Of a stretch of DNA of 64,000 nucleotides, positions 14,597-22,812 are shown piece after piece. Position numbers and translations under genes: made by a program. Position 1 is the first letter of the stretch. Every line of letters begins with the position of its first letter. Where the stretch lies: the NCBI GenBank assembly GCA_026392465.1, contig JAPLCA010000024.1, positions 1 to 64,000 of the forward strand, read 5' to 3'. The notes below the pieces were generated by a model. That model was not told where the DNA came from. It was given only the letters and a program-made list of their open reading frames with translations, and searched no databases. Source of the DNA: Propionibacteriales bacterium (GTDB lineage Bacteria; Actinomycetota; Actinomycetes; Propionibacteriales; Nocardioidaceae).

Positions 14597-15679
14597 TCAG
14601 AAGCATGCGGAAAGGACCGGGCCCACGGACGCGATGTCGATGAGAGCCTGCCGGGCCTCCTCGCCGATCCCGTCGCGCTTGAAGACCTTCTTGAAGGCCT
14701 TCTGTGCGGCCGTGGAGCGCCCGTGTCCGGCTTTGCGATAGGCCTTGTAGGCCTTGCGGAGCGCCTTGTACGCCTTCTTCGCTCCGCCGACCGACTTGAT
14801 CGCTGCTTTCACCTTGGCAAGTTTCGAGATGAGGAAGATGTTGCTCACGATGGCGTAGAGCACGGTGCCGATGCACGCAGCCGCGCCCGCGGCGATGGTT
14901 GGACCGCCGGAGCGCGGGTCGAACACCGCGGGGCTCGCCTCGGTGGGGTCGGCGTCGGCCACGGACTCCTCGCGGGCCAGGCCCTGGTCGGCGAGCCAGG
15001 CGTCGATGTCGTCCTGGGTGGCGGTCTCGGCGTCGGGGATCTGCTCGATCAGCGCGAAGCCGTCCTCGACGCCGGCGCCGACGTCGCTCTGCGGGTCGGG
15101 GTCGGCGTACCAGCCGAGCACCTCGACCTTGACGTCGATGTCGGTGCGCGAGGAGTTCTGGATCTCGATCGTGCCGTCCTGCGAGAGCGTCGTCGCGAAG
15201 GTTTCGGTCGAGACGTAGCTCGACGCGGTGGTGGGACGCTCGATCCACATGACGTCGCCGGCCAGCTCGGGGTCGCGGACCGCGAGTACGCCGGGGTCCT
15301 TCTTGGTCAGCCAGCGGCCGCTGATCTTGAGCCGCGCGCCGAAGGCGTCGGCGGGCACGGTGCCGACGCCGCCGATCGTGACCTGCTGCGTGGTCGAGCG
15401 ACGGATCGGCTCCCAGCCGGAGCCGCCCGGGTAGACCGGCGCCGTCGTGGGGGTGGTGGCGGTCAGGTCGCCGTTGAGGGGGAGTCGCTCGTCGGACGGG
15501 TCGGTGGTGTCGACGATGCGGGTGGACCCGCCGTCGACACGCTGCGTGGTGGGTCCGACGGAGGTGTCGGACGCGCCGTGCAGGACGGGCGTGCGGGTGG
15601 ACGGGGCGGCGAGCAGGCTGGCGAGCACCGCGGTGGCGGTGACCGTCGTGACCGCGGTCAAGGGGGCGGGAGGGGGCAT
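14597..15679 (-). CDS. Secreted protein with variable lysine-rich C-terminal domain, toxin-like
   Basis: 360 aa. There is a signal peptide at about 1-25, a Thr/Pro-rich stretch to 85, a beta-rich domain at about 90-195 ending VEVLGWYADP, and an acidic linker at 200-258. A hydrophobic helix follows at 261-286, then the lysine-rich block AKKAYKALRKAYKAYRKA (300-317) and a short tail (335-360). The hydrophobic-plus-cationic end resembles membrane-active peptides. The C-terminal tail recurs as an orphan downstream, and both copies are followed by paralogous small membrane proteins. I do not recognise the family; the toxin role is inference. The ATG at 15679 was chosen for the signal peptide. Confidence 0.7.
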   Translation of the reverse strand: MPPPAPLTAVTTVTATAVLASLLAAPSTRTPVLHGASDTSVGPTTQRVDGGSTRIVDTTDPSDERLPLNGDLTATTPTTAPVYPGGSGWEPIRRSTTQQVTIGGVGTVPADAFGARLKISGRWLTKKDPGVLAVRDPELAGDVMWIERPTTASSYVSTETFATTLSQDGTIEIQNSSRTDIDVKVEVLGWYADPDPQSDVGAGVEDGFALIEQIPDAETATQDDIDAWLADQGLAREESVADADPTEASPAVFDPRSGGPTIAAGAAACIGTVLYAIVSNIFLISKLAKVKAAIKSVGGAKKAYKALRKAYKAYRKAGHGRSTAAQKAFKKVFKRDGIGEEARQALIDIASVGPVLSACF

Positions 15680-15887
15680 GGGGGCCGTTCTCTCGTGATC
15701 GGGCGCCGCCGGGTGAGCGGCGCTGCGATCGCGACACTCGCAGGGCCGACAGGCCTGGCGCGCCCTTCTCTCGATCTCCTGAAGAAGCCTTCCCCAACGG
15801 CGCGACATCCGGTATCGACACCCGTTCCCGTCGCGTCGGACGGTGCACCTGGACAAGCCGCGACGCCCAACGTGGCACCCTGGCCCC

Positions 15888-18269
15888 GTGCCCGACCTGA
15901 CCATCACGCCGGAGATCGAGCGGGCGCTGGAGCTCCTGGAGTCGGGCAGCCACCTGTTCCTCACCGGCAAGGCGGGCACGGGCAAGTCGACGCTCGTCCG
16001 GCACTTCCTGGAGACGACGGAGCGCCGCGTGGTGGTGGCCGCGCCGACGGGCATCGCCGCGCTCAACGTCGACGGCTACACGATCCACCGGCTGTTCGGC
16101 TTCCGCCCGACCACGACGCTCGACGACGTCCGCTCCGGCACCTACCGGCCGGGACGTTTCACGAAGGCGATCCGCGGTCTCCAGACGCTCGTGGTCGACG
16201 AGGCGTCGATGGTGCGTGCCGACGTGCTCGACATGGTCGAGGCCGCGCTGCGTCGCTTCGGTCCGCGCGAGGGCGAGCCGTTCGGCGGCGTGCAGGTCGT
16301 GCTCGTCGGCGACCTGCTGCAGCTGCCGCCGATCGTCGGCGAGCGGGAGACCGAGTTCTTCCGCACCCACTACGAGACCGAGTACTTCTACTCCGCGCAC
16401 TGCTTCGACCGCGACGCGTTCCCGACCGTCGCGTTCACGACCGTCTTCCGCCAGCTCGGCGACGACACGCTCACCGGTCTGCTCAACGCGGTGCGCGAGG
16501 GCGTGCTGCTGGAGCAGGCGCGCGGCGAGCTGAACGCTCGCGTCGACCGCGACTTCGAGCCGCCGGAGGACGAGCTGTGGCTGACGCTCGCGCCGTCGAA
16601 CTCGATCGTGACGGCACGGAACCGCGAGCGGCTGGAGCGGCTGCCGGGCGACGTCGTCACGTGCGTCGCGCGGGAGAGCGGCGACCTCGGCGGCTTCGAC
16701 CCGCCCACCGACACGGTCCTGCGGCTGAAGGTCGGCGCGCAGGTCATGATGCTCACCAACGACCCGAGCGACCGGTGGGTCAACGGCACCCTCGCGCGGG
16801 TCGTCGGCATCGAGGCGGACGACGTCTCGGGCGACGTCGAGCTGGAGGTGGAGCTGGCGGACGGGTCCGTCGTCACGGTCGGCGAGTACACCTGGGAGGT
16901 GACGCGCCCGGTCGTCGAGGGCGGCACGCTGAGCCGCGAGGTGGTGGGCACGTGGACGCAGCTGCCGTGCCGGCTGGCCTGGGCGATCACGATCCACAAG
17001 AGCCAGGGGCAGACGCTCGACCGGCTCGTCGTCGACCTGACGGGTGGGGTGTTCGCGACCGGCCAGGTGTACGTGGCGCTGAGCCGTGCGACGTCGATGG
17101 CGGGGCTGGTGCTGCGGCGCCCGATCGAGCCGCGGCACCTGCGGACCGACCGTCGGGTCACGCGGTTCCTGTCGGGCGAGGTGGCGCGCACGGCGCCGGA
17201 CCGCTTCGCGGCGCTGGGGGTCTGCTTCGTCGGCGACGAGGGCACGTTCTCGCGGCCCCGACCGGTGGAGCTGGCGGTCGCGTTCGACGACGGCACCGCG
17301 GTGAGCACCCTCGTCAATCCCGAGCGCGACCTCGCCGATGCGCGCGCCCGGTTCGGCATCTCCGCCGACGACGTGCTGCTCGCGCCGACCCTGCCGGAGG
17401 CGTGGGCGGTGCTCGCGCCGCTGCTCGAGGGCGTCACGCTCGTCGGCTCGCGCGTGGACGACGCGCTCGGCAAGGTCGACTTCGAGCTCAAGCGGCTGCA
17501 GCACGTCGTGCCGATGGGCTTCGGCGTCGAGCTGCCGTTCGGCGGGCTGTCGTCGACCGAGCGGATGGCGATGTCGTCGGGGCGTGCGGCGGAGCAGGCG
17601 CGTGCAGCGCTGTCGGCGTTCACGCGCATGCGCGACGAGGGGCTGGCCGTCGCTGCCAGCACACCGTTCGAGCCGGCCGACGGCCTGCCCGACCCGAGCT
17701 ACCTCCTCACCCGCGACCCCGACCTCCCGCCCCCGTCGACGGACCGCCTCCCCACCCTCTCCGCGTTGGTCGAGGCGAGCGTCGGGGTGAGCGCGGCGCT
17801 GCTCGGCGGTGCTTCGCCCTCAGTCGGTGAACGCCCGCCGCGGGTGGTCGCCGACGCCGTGGTCGCGCGGCTGGCCAACGTCGCCACGAAGGCGTCGCGC
17901 CTCTCGCCCCAGCTCGTCGAGCGCCTGCGCAGGGTCGAGGACCTGCTCGACGAGCGACTCGTCGACGACCTCCTCGCGACGATGGAGGCGGCCAACCCGT
18001 CGGCGTCCGACGTCCTGCAGCCCGGCGCCCGGGTCTGCTTCACGGGCACGGCCACGTCGCCGTCGGGCCGCGCCTACGAACGTGACGAGATGGAGCGCCT
18101 CGCCCGCGACGCCGGCCTCGTCCCCGCCGCCAACGTCACGAAGACGAAGTGCGACCTCCTCGTCGTCGCCGAGGTCGGGACGCAGTCGGGCAAGGCGCGC
18201 AAGGCCCGCGAGTACGGCAAGCCGGTGATCTCGGCCGACGAGTTCTTCGCGTGGGTCGGCGTGGACTGA
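15888..18269 (+). CDS. PIF1/RecD-like helicase with C-terminal BRCT domain
   Basis: 793 aa. The superfamily 1 helicase core has Walker A GKAGTGKST (27-35), Walker B VVDEASMV (about 100), and the late motifs AITIHKSQGQTLDRLVVDL and YVALSRATSM, as in PIF1 and RecD2. A BRCT domain follows at the C-terminus (CFTGTATSPSGRAYERDEME to VISADEFFAWVGV), the same fold that ends NAD-dependent DNA ligases. The combination suggests a 5'-3' DNA helicase targeted to repair or replication sites. GTG 15888 gives a compact N-terminus; an ATG at 15843 is possible but adds unlikely sequence. Confidence 0.9.
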   Translation: MPDLTITPEIERALELLESGSHLFLTGKAGTGKSTLVRHFLETTERRVVVAAPTGIAALNVDGYTIHRLFGFRPTTTLDDVRSGTYRPGRFTKAIRGLQTLVVDEASMVRADVLDMVEAALRRFGPREGEPFGGVQVVLVGDLLQLPPIVGERETEFFRTHYETEYFYSAHCFDRDAFPTVAFTTVFRQLGDDTLTGLLNAVREGVLLEQARGELNARVDRDFEPPEDELWLTLAPSNSIVTARNRERLERLPGDVVTCVARESGDLGGFDPPTDTVLRLKVGAQVMMLTNDPSDRWVNGTLARVVGIEADDVSGDVELEVELADGSVVTVGEYTWEVTRPVVEGGTLSREVVGTWTQLPCRLAWAITIHKSQGQTLDRLVVDLTGGVFATGQVYVALSRATSMAGLVLRRPIEPRHLRTDRRVTRFLSGEVARTAPDRFAALGVCFVGDEGTFSRPRPVELAVAFDDGTAVSTLVNPERDLADARARFGISADDVLLAPTLPEAWAVLAPLLEGVTLVGSRVDDALGKVDFELKRLQHVVPMGFGVELPFGGLSSTERMAMSSGRAAEQARAALSAFTRMRDEGLAVAASTPFEPADGLPDPSYLLTRDPDLPPPSTDRLPTLSALVEASVGVSAALLGGASPSVGERPPRVVADAVVARLANVATKASRLSPQLVERLRRVEDLLDERLVDDLLATMEAANPSASDVLQPGARVCFTGTATSPSGRAYERDEMERLARDAGLVPAANVTKTKCDLLVVAEVGTQSGKARKAREYGKPVISADEFFAWVGVD

Positions 18270-18279
18270 CTGCTGCGCC

Positions 18280-19416
18280 TCACGCGATGAAGGCTGCTGG
18301 CGTGACGCGGGGGACGTGGACGAGGACGTCGACGGCGGCTGACACGTCGTCGACGGGGAGGTAGTGGCGGTCGTCCCGTGCCGGGTCGTACATGCCCGAG
18401 ATCAGACGCACGTGGTGCGTGCCGGCGAGGACGTCGCTCGGGCTGGCGCGCAGGTCCATCACCACGGGTTGGTCGAAGCGTCCGGCGACGATCTCCAGCG
18501 AGGTCTCGAGGCTGTCCAGTCGCGGCGGTGGGAGGACGAGGTCCCGGATCCGGCCCTGACCGAACGTGGTGAGCACGCAGCGGTACCGGTCGTGCAGCGC
18601 GTGGCGCAGCGTGGAGCCGAACGCTGGTCCGGTGCCGGCGAGGTGGCCGATGCCGTCCCACACCACCGCGCGCCGACCGGTCCGTGCGAGGTGCGCGAGC
18701 AGATCGTCGGCTGCCTGCCGTTCGTCCTCGGACCCGTCATGTCCCTGGCTGAGCGAGGTGGCGTGGAACTCGACGATGCGGTCGAGCCGGCGCAGCGTGT
18801 CGGGCAGATCAGGGTCGCCGGCGAGGGCGACCTGGGTGAGCTCGCGGGCGGCCGTGGCGAGCTCCACGAACGGCGGACCGTTCCAGCGACCGTGGGCGCG
18901 CTCGACGTGCTCGCCGCCGTCGTGCGCCACGCGGATCGTCGTCAGCAGCTCGGTGACGGCCGCCGACTCTCGACGTCCCGACACGGCGTCGAGGACGGCG
19001 TCGCAGTCGGCGACGGTGGCCGTCGGCCGACGCATGCCACGGATCTCCAGTGCGACGTCCCGGTGGGTGCGCTGGTGCTCTCGCAGGTGGTGCAGCGCTC
19101 GAGCGAGCGACGAGGTCTGCCACGGTCCCCACATCTGGGTCTGGATCGTCGCGAGGTCCTCGTCCGTGCTGTCGCGCACCCAGGCTTCCAGGCGCGCCGC
19201 CACCTCGGTGGTGTCCTGCAGGACGACCGTGCTGGTCCCGCGCTCGACGAGTGCCACTGCAAGGTCGGCCTGGACGTCGGTGACCTCCTGGGCCTCGCGA
19301 GTGGTGGGGGCCAGGCCCACCACGGTGGCGTCGGCGAGGGAGGTGGCGAGGCGGTCGACGTCGAGGGGGCGGGCGACGCGCGTGAGGCCCTCACGCAGGG
19401 CGTCGTCGCGCGTCAT
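18280..19416 (-). CDS. Erythromycin esterase-like protein with altered active site
   Basis: 378 aa. The layout follows the EreA/EreB superfamily: an N-terminal strand VVGLAPTTREAQE where active members have GE-x-THG-x-E, a central VALEIRGMRRP region, VVWDGIGHLA where others have VVWAHNAHV, and a late LISGMYDP. The catalytic Glu and His of the first motif are missing, so macrolide ring hydrolysis is doubtful. Its ATG overlaps the FMN reductase stop by 4 nt, so it is the second gene of that operon and should share its MerR-type control. Confidence 0.65.
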   Translation of the reverse strand: MTRDDALREGLTRVARPLDVDRLATSLADATVVGLAPTTREAQEVTDVQADLAVALVERGTSTVVLQDTTEVAARLEAWVRDSTDEDLATIQTQMWGPWQTSSLARALHHLREHQRTHRDVALEIRGMRRPTATVADCDAVLDAVSGRRESAAVTELLTTIRVAHDGGEHVERAHGRWNGPPFVELATAARELTQVALAGDPDLPDTLRRLDRIVEFHATSLSQGHDGSEDERQAADDLLAHLARTGRRAVVWDGIGHLAGTGPAFGSTLRHALHDRYRCVLTTFGQGRIRDLVLPPPRLDSLETSLEIVAGRFDQPVVMDLRASPSDVLAGTHHVRLISGMYDPARDDRHYLPVDDVSAAVDVLVHVPRVTPAAFIA

Positions 19417-20006
19417 GCGGGTGCCTCTTCGTCCGCCGTCCGCGTGGCCGCGCCGAGCGTGGCGATCTCACCGAGCATCGTGCTTCGAGCGTCCGCCTCG
19501 CCGTCCGCGGGGACGTACCTGCCGTCGTCGACACGGTGGGGCGAGAGGGCGAGGGTGGTGGGCGCGGGGTGCATGCGCAGCTCGGCCACGACGGGGCGGA
19601 GCGCCTCGACGGCCAGCAGACCGCCCGCCATCCCGTAGCCGACGAGGCCGACGGGCTTGTGGTGCCACTCGGCGTAGAGGTGGTCGAGGGCGTTCTTGAG
19701 CGCTGCGGGGAAGGAGGCGTTGTACTCCGCGGCGACGAGCACGAAGGCGTCGTAGGACGCGACGGTCTTCGACCACGCGCGTGTGCTGGCCTGCTCGTAC
19801 TCGCCGAACGCTGCAGCGGTCGGCTCGGAGAGCAGGGAGAGGTCGTGGTCGAGCAGGTCGATCGTGTGGAGCTGCAGGGTCGGCTGGGAGGTGTCGTCGG
19901 CCACCCAGCGGGCGATGGCGGGGGAGCGTCGGGTCGGCCGCGTGCTGCCGGCGATGACGCCCACGCGGAGGGTCTGGGAGGCGGTCGGTGCGTGGGTGAG
20001 GTCCAT
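19413..20006 (-). CDS. NADPH-dependent FMN reductase family flavoprotein
   Basis: 197 aa from the ATG at 20006. A flavodoxin-like fold is shown by VGVIAGSTRPTRRSPAIARWV (FMN phosphate loop), VLVAAEYNASFPAALKNALDHLY (the typical EYN-S-PG-LKNA-D motif) and KPVGLVGYGMAGG. Such enzymes reduce FMN, quinones or azo compounds with NADPH. Its promoter has a 19-bp spacer and overlaps a palindrome next to a divergent MerR gene, the classic arrangement for MerR activation. It is coupled to the esterase-like gene downstream. Confidence 0.92.
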   Translation of the reverse strand: MDLTHAPTASQTLRVGVIAGSTRPTRRSPAIARWVADDTSQPTLQLHTIDLLDHDLSLLSEPTAAAFGEYEQASTRAWSKTVASYDAFVLVAAEYNASFPAALKNALDHLYAEWHHKPVGLVGYGMAGGLLAVEALRPVVAELRMHPAPTTLALSPHRVDDGRYVPADGEADARSTMLGEIATLGAATRTADEEAPA

Positions 20007-20013
20007 GTCGTGG

Positions 20014-20045
20014 ACGCTAGGACTTGAACATTGGTTGAGGTCAAG
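20014..20045 (-). promoter_or_regulatory. MerR-type promoter/operator
   Basis: On the minus strand, -35 TTGACC (20039-20044) and -10 TAGCGT (20014-20019) are separated by 19 bp, longer than usual and typical of MerR-activated promoters. CTTGACC-N9-GTTCAAG (20023-20045) lies across the spacer. The -10 ends 7 nt before the ATG. Confidence 0.7.
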
Positions 20046-20058
20046 CGACGATCGGGAC

Positions 20059-20445
20059 ATGTCAGCCACCACGGCAGAAGGACACACCCTGACCATCGGG
20101 GAGGTCGCCGCAGCGACGGGCGTCGCCGCGTCGGCGATCCGCTTCTACGAGCGCCAGGGACTGCTCACGTCGCATCGCACGAGCGGCAACCAGCGACGGT
20201 ACGACGAGTTCGCCCCGTGCATGGTGCGGATCTGTCGTGTGGCTCAGCGCGTGGGCCTCACGGTGCAGGAGGTCGTGGCGTTGTTCGACGCGATGCCCGA
20301 GCAACCCACTGCGGACGACTGGCAAGGGCTCACGGACGCGCTCGTCGCCGAGGCCGAGCGGCGCATCGCCGACCTGCGCCGCACGCTCGACGACCTCACC
20401 TCCGACGGCCCGCTCTGTGCCCTGCCCGGGGTGGACGATGTCTGA
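20059..20445 (+). CDS. MerR-family regulator
   Basis: 128 aa. The N-terminal winged helix is typical (LTIGEVAAATGVAASAIRFY, ERQGLL), followed by the long dimerisation helix. A single cysteine region near the end (GPLCALP) recalls SoxR, but the four-cysteine iron-sulfur cluster of SoxR is not complete, so the signal is unclear. The ATG at 20059 lies 6 nt after a GACGAT box. It is divergent from the FMN reductase operon and very probably activates it. Confidence 0.9.
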   Translation: MSATTAEGHTLTIGEVAAATGVAASAIRFYERQGLLTSHRTSGNQRRYDEFAPCMVRICRVAQRVGLTVQEVVALFDAMPEQPTADDWQGLTDALVAEAERRIADLRRTLDDLTSDGPLCALPGVDDV

Positions 20446-20484
20446 GCACGGCGCGACCTGCGTCGCGCGAGCGCGAGGTCGGAC

Positions 20485-20982
20485 GTGAACCTCGAGGTGG
20501 TCCAGGGCGACATCACGGTCCAGGACGTCGACGCCGTGGTCAACGCGGCGAACCGTGCCATGCGGGGCGGGGGAGGGGTGGACGGCGCGATTCACCGAGC
20601 GGGCGGCCCGGGGGTGCTGGAGGACTGCCGTCGCCGTTTCCCGCAAGGACTCGAGACGGGCCAGGCCGGCTGGACGACGGCCGGTCGCATGCCGGCGAGG
20701 TGGGTGATCCACGTCGTCGGCCCGAACCACAACCGTGGCGAGCGCGACCGCACGCTCCTCACGTCCTGCTACGCCAACGCCCTCGCCGTGGCCGATGAGC
20801 TCGGCGCCAGGTCGATCGCCTTCCCGCTCGTCAGCGCGGGCGCCTACGGCTGGCCGTTCGACGACGCCGTCGCGGCGGCGGTCGACACCCTCCGGTCTAC
20901 CCCCACGCAGGTCGCGTCGGCCCGCCTCGTCGCCTACGACGCGAGGGCGCACGACGCGATCGCACAACGCCTCTCGGCCTGA
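20485..20982 (+). CDS. Macro-domain protein (ADP-ribose/O-acetyl-ADP-ribose hydrolase type)
   Basis: 165 aa, a single macro domain close to the YmdB/TTHA type. The ADP-ribose-binding motifs are GDITVQDVDAVVNAANRAM (about 8-26), GGGGVDGAIHRAGG and FPLVSAGAYGWPFDDAV. It should bind ADP-ribose and deacetylate O-acetyl-ADP-ribose or remove ADP-ribose from proteins. GTG start, 39 nt after the MerR stop. The two may be co-transcribed, although nothing else links their roles. Confidence 0.92.
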   Translation: MNLEVVQGDITVQDVDAVVNAANRAMRGGGGVDGAIHRAGGPGVLEDCRRRFPQGLETGQAGWTTAGRMPARWVIHVVGPNHNRGERDRTLLTSCYANALAVADELGARSIAFPLVSAGAYGWPFDDAVAAAVDTLRSTPTQVASARLVAYDARAHDAIAQRLSA

Positions 20983-21004
20983 CCACCACCTAGGCTGGCC
21001 CCGC

Positions 21005-21077
21005 GCTCCCGTAGCCCAATGGCAGAGGCAGGCGGCTTAAACCCGCCCCAGTGTGGGTTCGATCCCCACCGGGAGCA
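21005..21077 (+). tRNA. Atypical tRNA with UAA anticodon (Leu by codon), class I shape
   Basis: A 73-nt cloverleaf: 7-bp acceptor stem (21005-21011 with 21070-21076), D arm with one C-A mismatch, 5-bp anticodon stem, loop CTTAAAC with anticodon TAA (21038-21040), a 5-nt variable region, and a T arm GTGGG/CCCAC with TTCGATC loop. CCA is not encoded. UAA reads the leucine codon UUA, but normal tRNA-Leu has a long variable arm, which is absent here. Identity is therefore uncertain. Confidence 0.85.
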
Positions 21078-21117
21078 CGGACTCGATCCGGCATGTGGTG
21101 GACGCGCTGTGCCCACA

Positions 21118-22624
21118 TCATGAATCCGTGAGTTTCAGCTCCTTCGTGAATGCTGGATGCACCTGAAGAGTCGGCACGCCTTCCCACTGCAGGAGTCGGT
21201 CCTGATACCGGAACGCGGTTCGTGAGCCACCGCCACCACCGCCAGTGATCGGGACGCCCACTGCGGAGGCTTCGAACAGCTGGTCCATGGCACCCTTGGC
21301 TGACTCGGAGTCGAGGCCCTGCGATTTGCAGGCCTGGTACCAGGTGTCGGCAGTGAACGAACGCTTGCGTAGCGCCTTTACCGAGTTGATTACGCGCGGG
21401 AAGTCGGTCACGTGCTCTGCAATCTCGTCCTGCAACTCGTTCAAGATGTGCCGACTGTAATCGCCCTCGGCGGCGTAGATATCATCTTTTTCAATAATCG
21501 AATGATCCGAGTCAAGGGCAACTCGGTGTGCAAGAGACGCAAAAGCGATCACGTCTCGCGGTCTTCCCAATGTGCGCTTTAGGATATAGCGAGAACTGCT
21601 GTGTCTCTGGCGCATCTCCTCCGTTGTGAAGATGTCAGACCATGTTCCCTCGGGCGAAAGCGAAGTCGTCGCGTTGATTCTTCTCTCGATCACGCCGATC
21701 AATTCAGAATCTGTCCAGTTGAGGTAGAGAGCATGTTGGGTCATCTTGTTCTTGTCGTTGAACTCCAACTTCTCCCAGATGTCTGAACGAAGGAATGTGA
21801 TCACTGGGGCCGGGCCGTCCTTGGATCGCCTGGTTGAGGTCGCGAGTCGCGCGCACTGCTCCAGTAATGAGCTCTCGGCTCTCCTGCGAACCGTCCCAGG
21901 CGTCGTCGAGACGATCGATTAGAACCGCAATTGGCCGCCGCGCAGCCTCAGTAACAATGAGCGCTTCAAGGGCTTCGAGGGCGGTGATCGTGCGAAGGTC
22001 CAGCGAAGCATCCGCGGGGGCTTCGACCTCAAATCCTCCAAGAGAGGCGAGACCCTCAATGCGCGGCATCTCCACCTTTCTTACTCGGCCTAGCCAGTCG
22101 AGGATTGCCGAAAAGGGGCCTCGGTTGGGACCTAAGCCGATCGAACGCAAAGCTTCGTCGCCGTCCTTTCGGGCACCTCTCTTGAGGTCTGATCGCACTC
22201 TGAGGTAGGCGGAGATAAGGATCAGTAGGCGCCACGATGTCGTGTACGCGAAACGCTCGTTGATACCCTGTTCCTTGAGGCCACGGTGGAACTGAAACAC
22301 GTAGTTTTCGAGATCCAGTTCGACGACCGCTGTGTCCTCTGTGAGTGTCGATGCCAAGTGCCGGAAGATTGCGGTCTTACCGGAACCCTTCCGCCCGAGC
22401 ACCAGGTGGGCGCCGGACGCAGCACGCCTCGCTTGGCCGGTCACAAGGAAGTAGTCGAGTAGTCGTCCGTCACTCTCGGCGTCGTAGTAGCCGAAATCTA
22501 CTTCGTGGATCACTGACCCTGTCGCGGAACTCACTACGTAGTTGTACCCCAAGTAAGGGCGCCAGTGAAGCACCGGCTTCGCGGAGGGCAATGAGTGTGG
22601 GCTCCTGGTGCGATTCCCTGGCAC
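21118..22624 (-). pseudogene. P-loop ATPase, Sll1717-like, split by a frameshift
   Basis: Two overlapping frames encode one protein. The 5' part (from 22624 or a later GTG near 22535) has FGYYDAESDGRLLDYF, the Walker A motif LGRKGSGKTAIF and the Walker B-like AVLIDRLDDAWDGS. The 3' part, open from 21804, continues with VITFLRSDIWEKLEFNDKNK and a C-terminal winged-helix-like region. Reading in the second frame backwards gives KDGPAPVITFLRSD, so the join is a +1 shift near 21805-21820. GC content is clearly lower than the neighbours and the gene follows a tRNA, suggesting transfer. Family members are uncharacterised. Confidence 0.8.
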
Positions 22625-22812
22625 TCAAGGTAGCAAGGCCGAGCGAAGCATCGGCTTCCGATGGGCAGTTCGATATGCAGTTCTTCGAGTCCCAGGCGGG
22701 ACCGTACCGATTCCACTGAGTATTCGCGCCTCTCCACCCGAGATCTCCAGATCGGGACTCGAGACTGACTGTCGAGCGCTCCTCACCTCGAGAATGATCC
22801 AACCTCTCGCGG

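Noticed and set aside
14555-17830. A very long open frame on the plus strand (about 1091 codons), and a 973-codon frame on the minus strand (14583-17504), across the toxin-like and helicase genes
   Set aside because: Both are shadows of the GC-rich real genes: composition is almost only Arg, Gly, Ala, Pro, Asp and Val, with no recognisable domains, while the overlapping helicase and secreted protein have clear motifs.
22735-22756. A terminator-like CCCG...CGGG hairpin after the MFS gene
   Set aside because: The stem has unpaired bases and is short; too weak to list as a feature.
21005-22812. An att-site duplication of the tRNA 3' end marking an integrated element
   Set aside because: I found no second copy of the tRNA end near the far border of the insert and no integrase gene.
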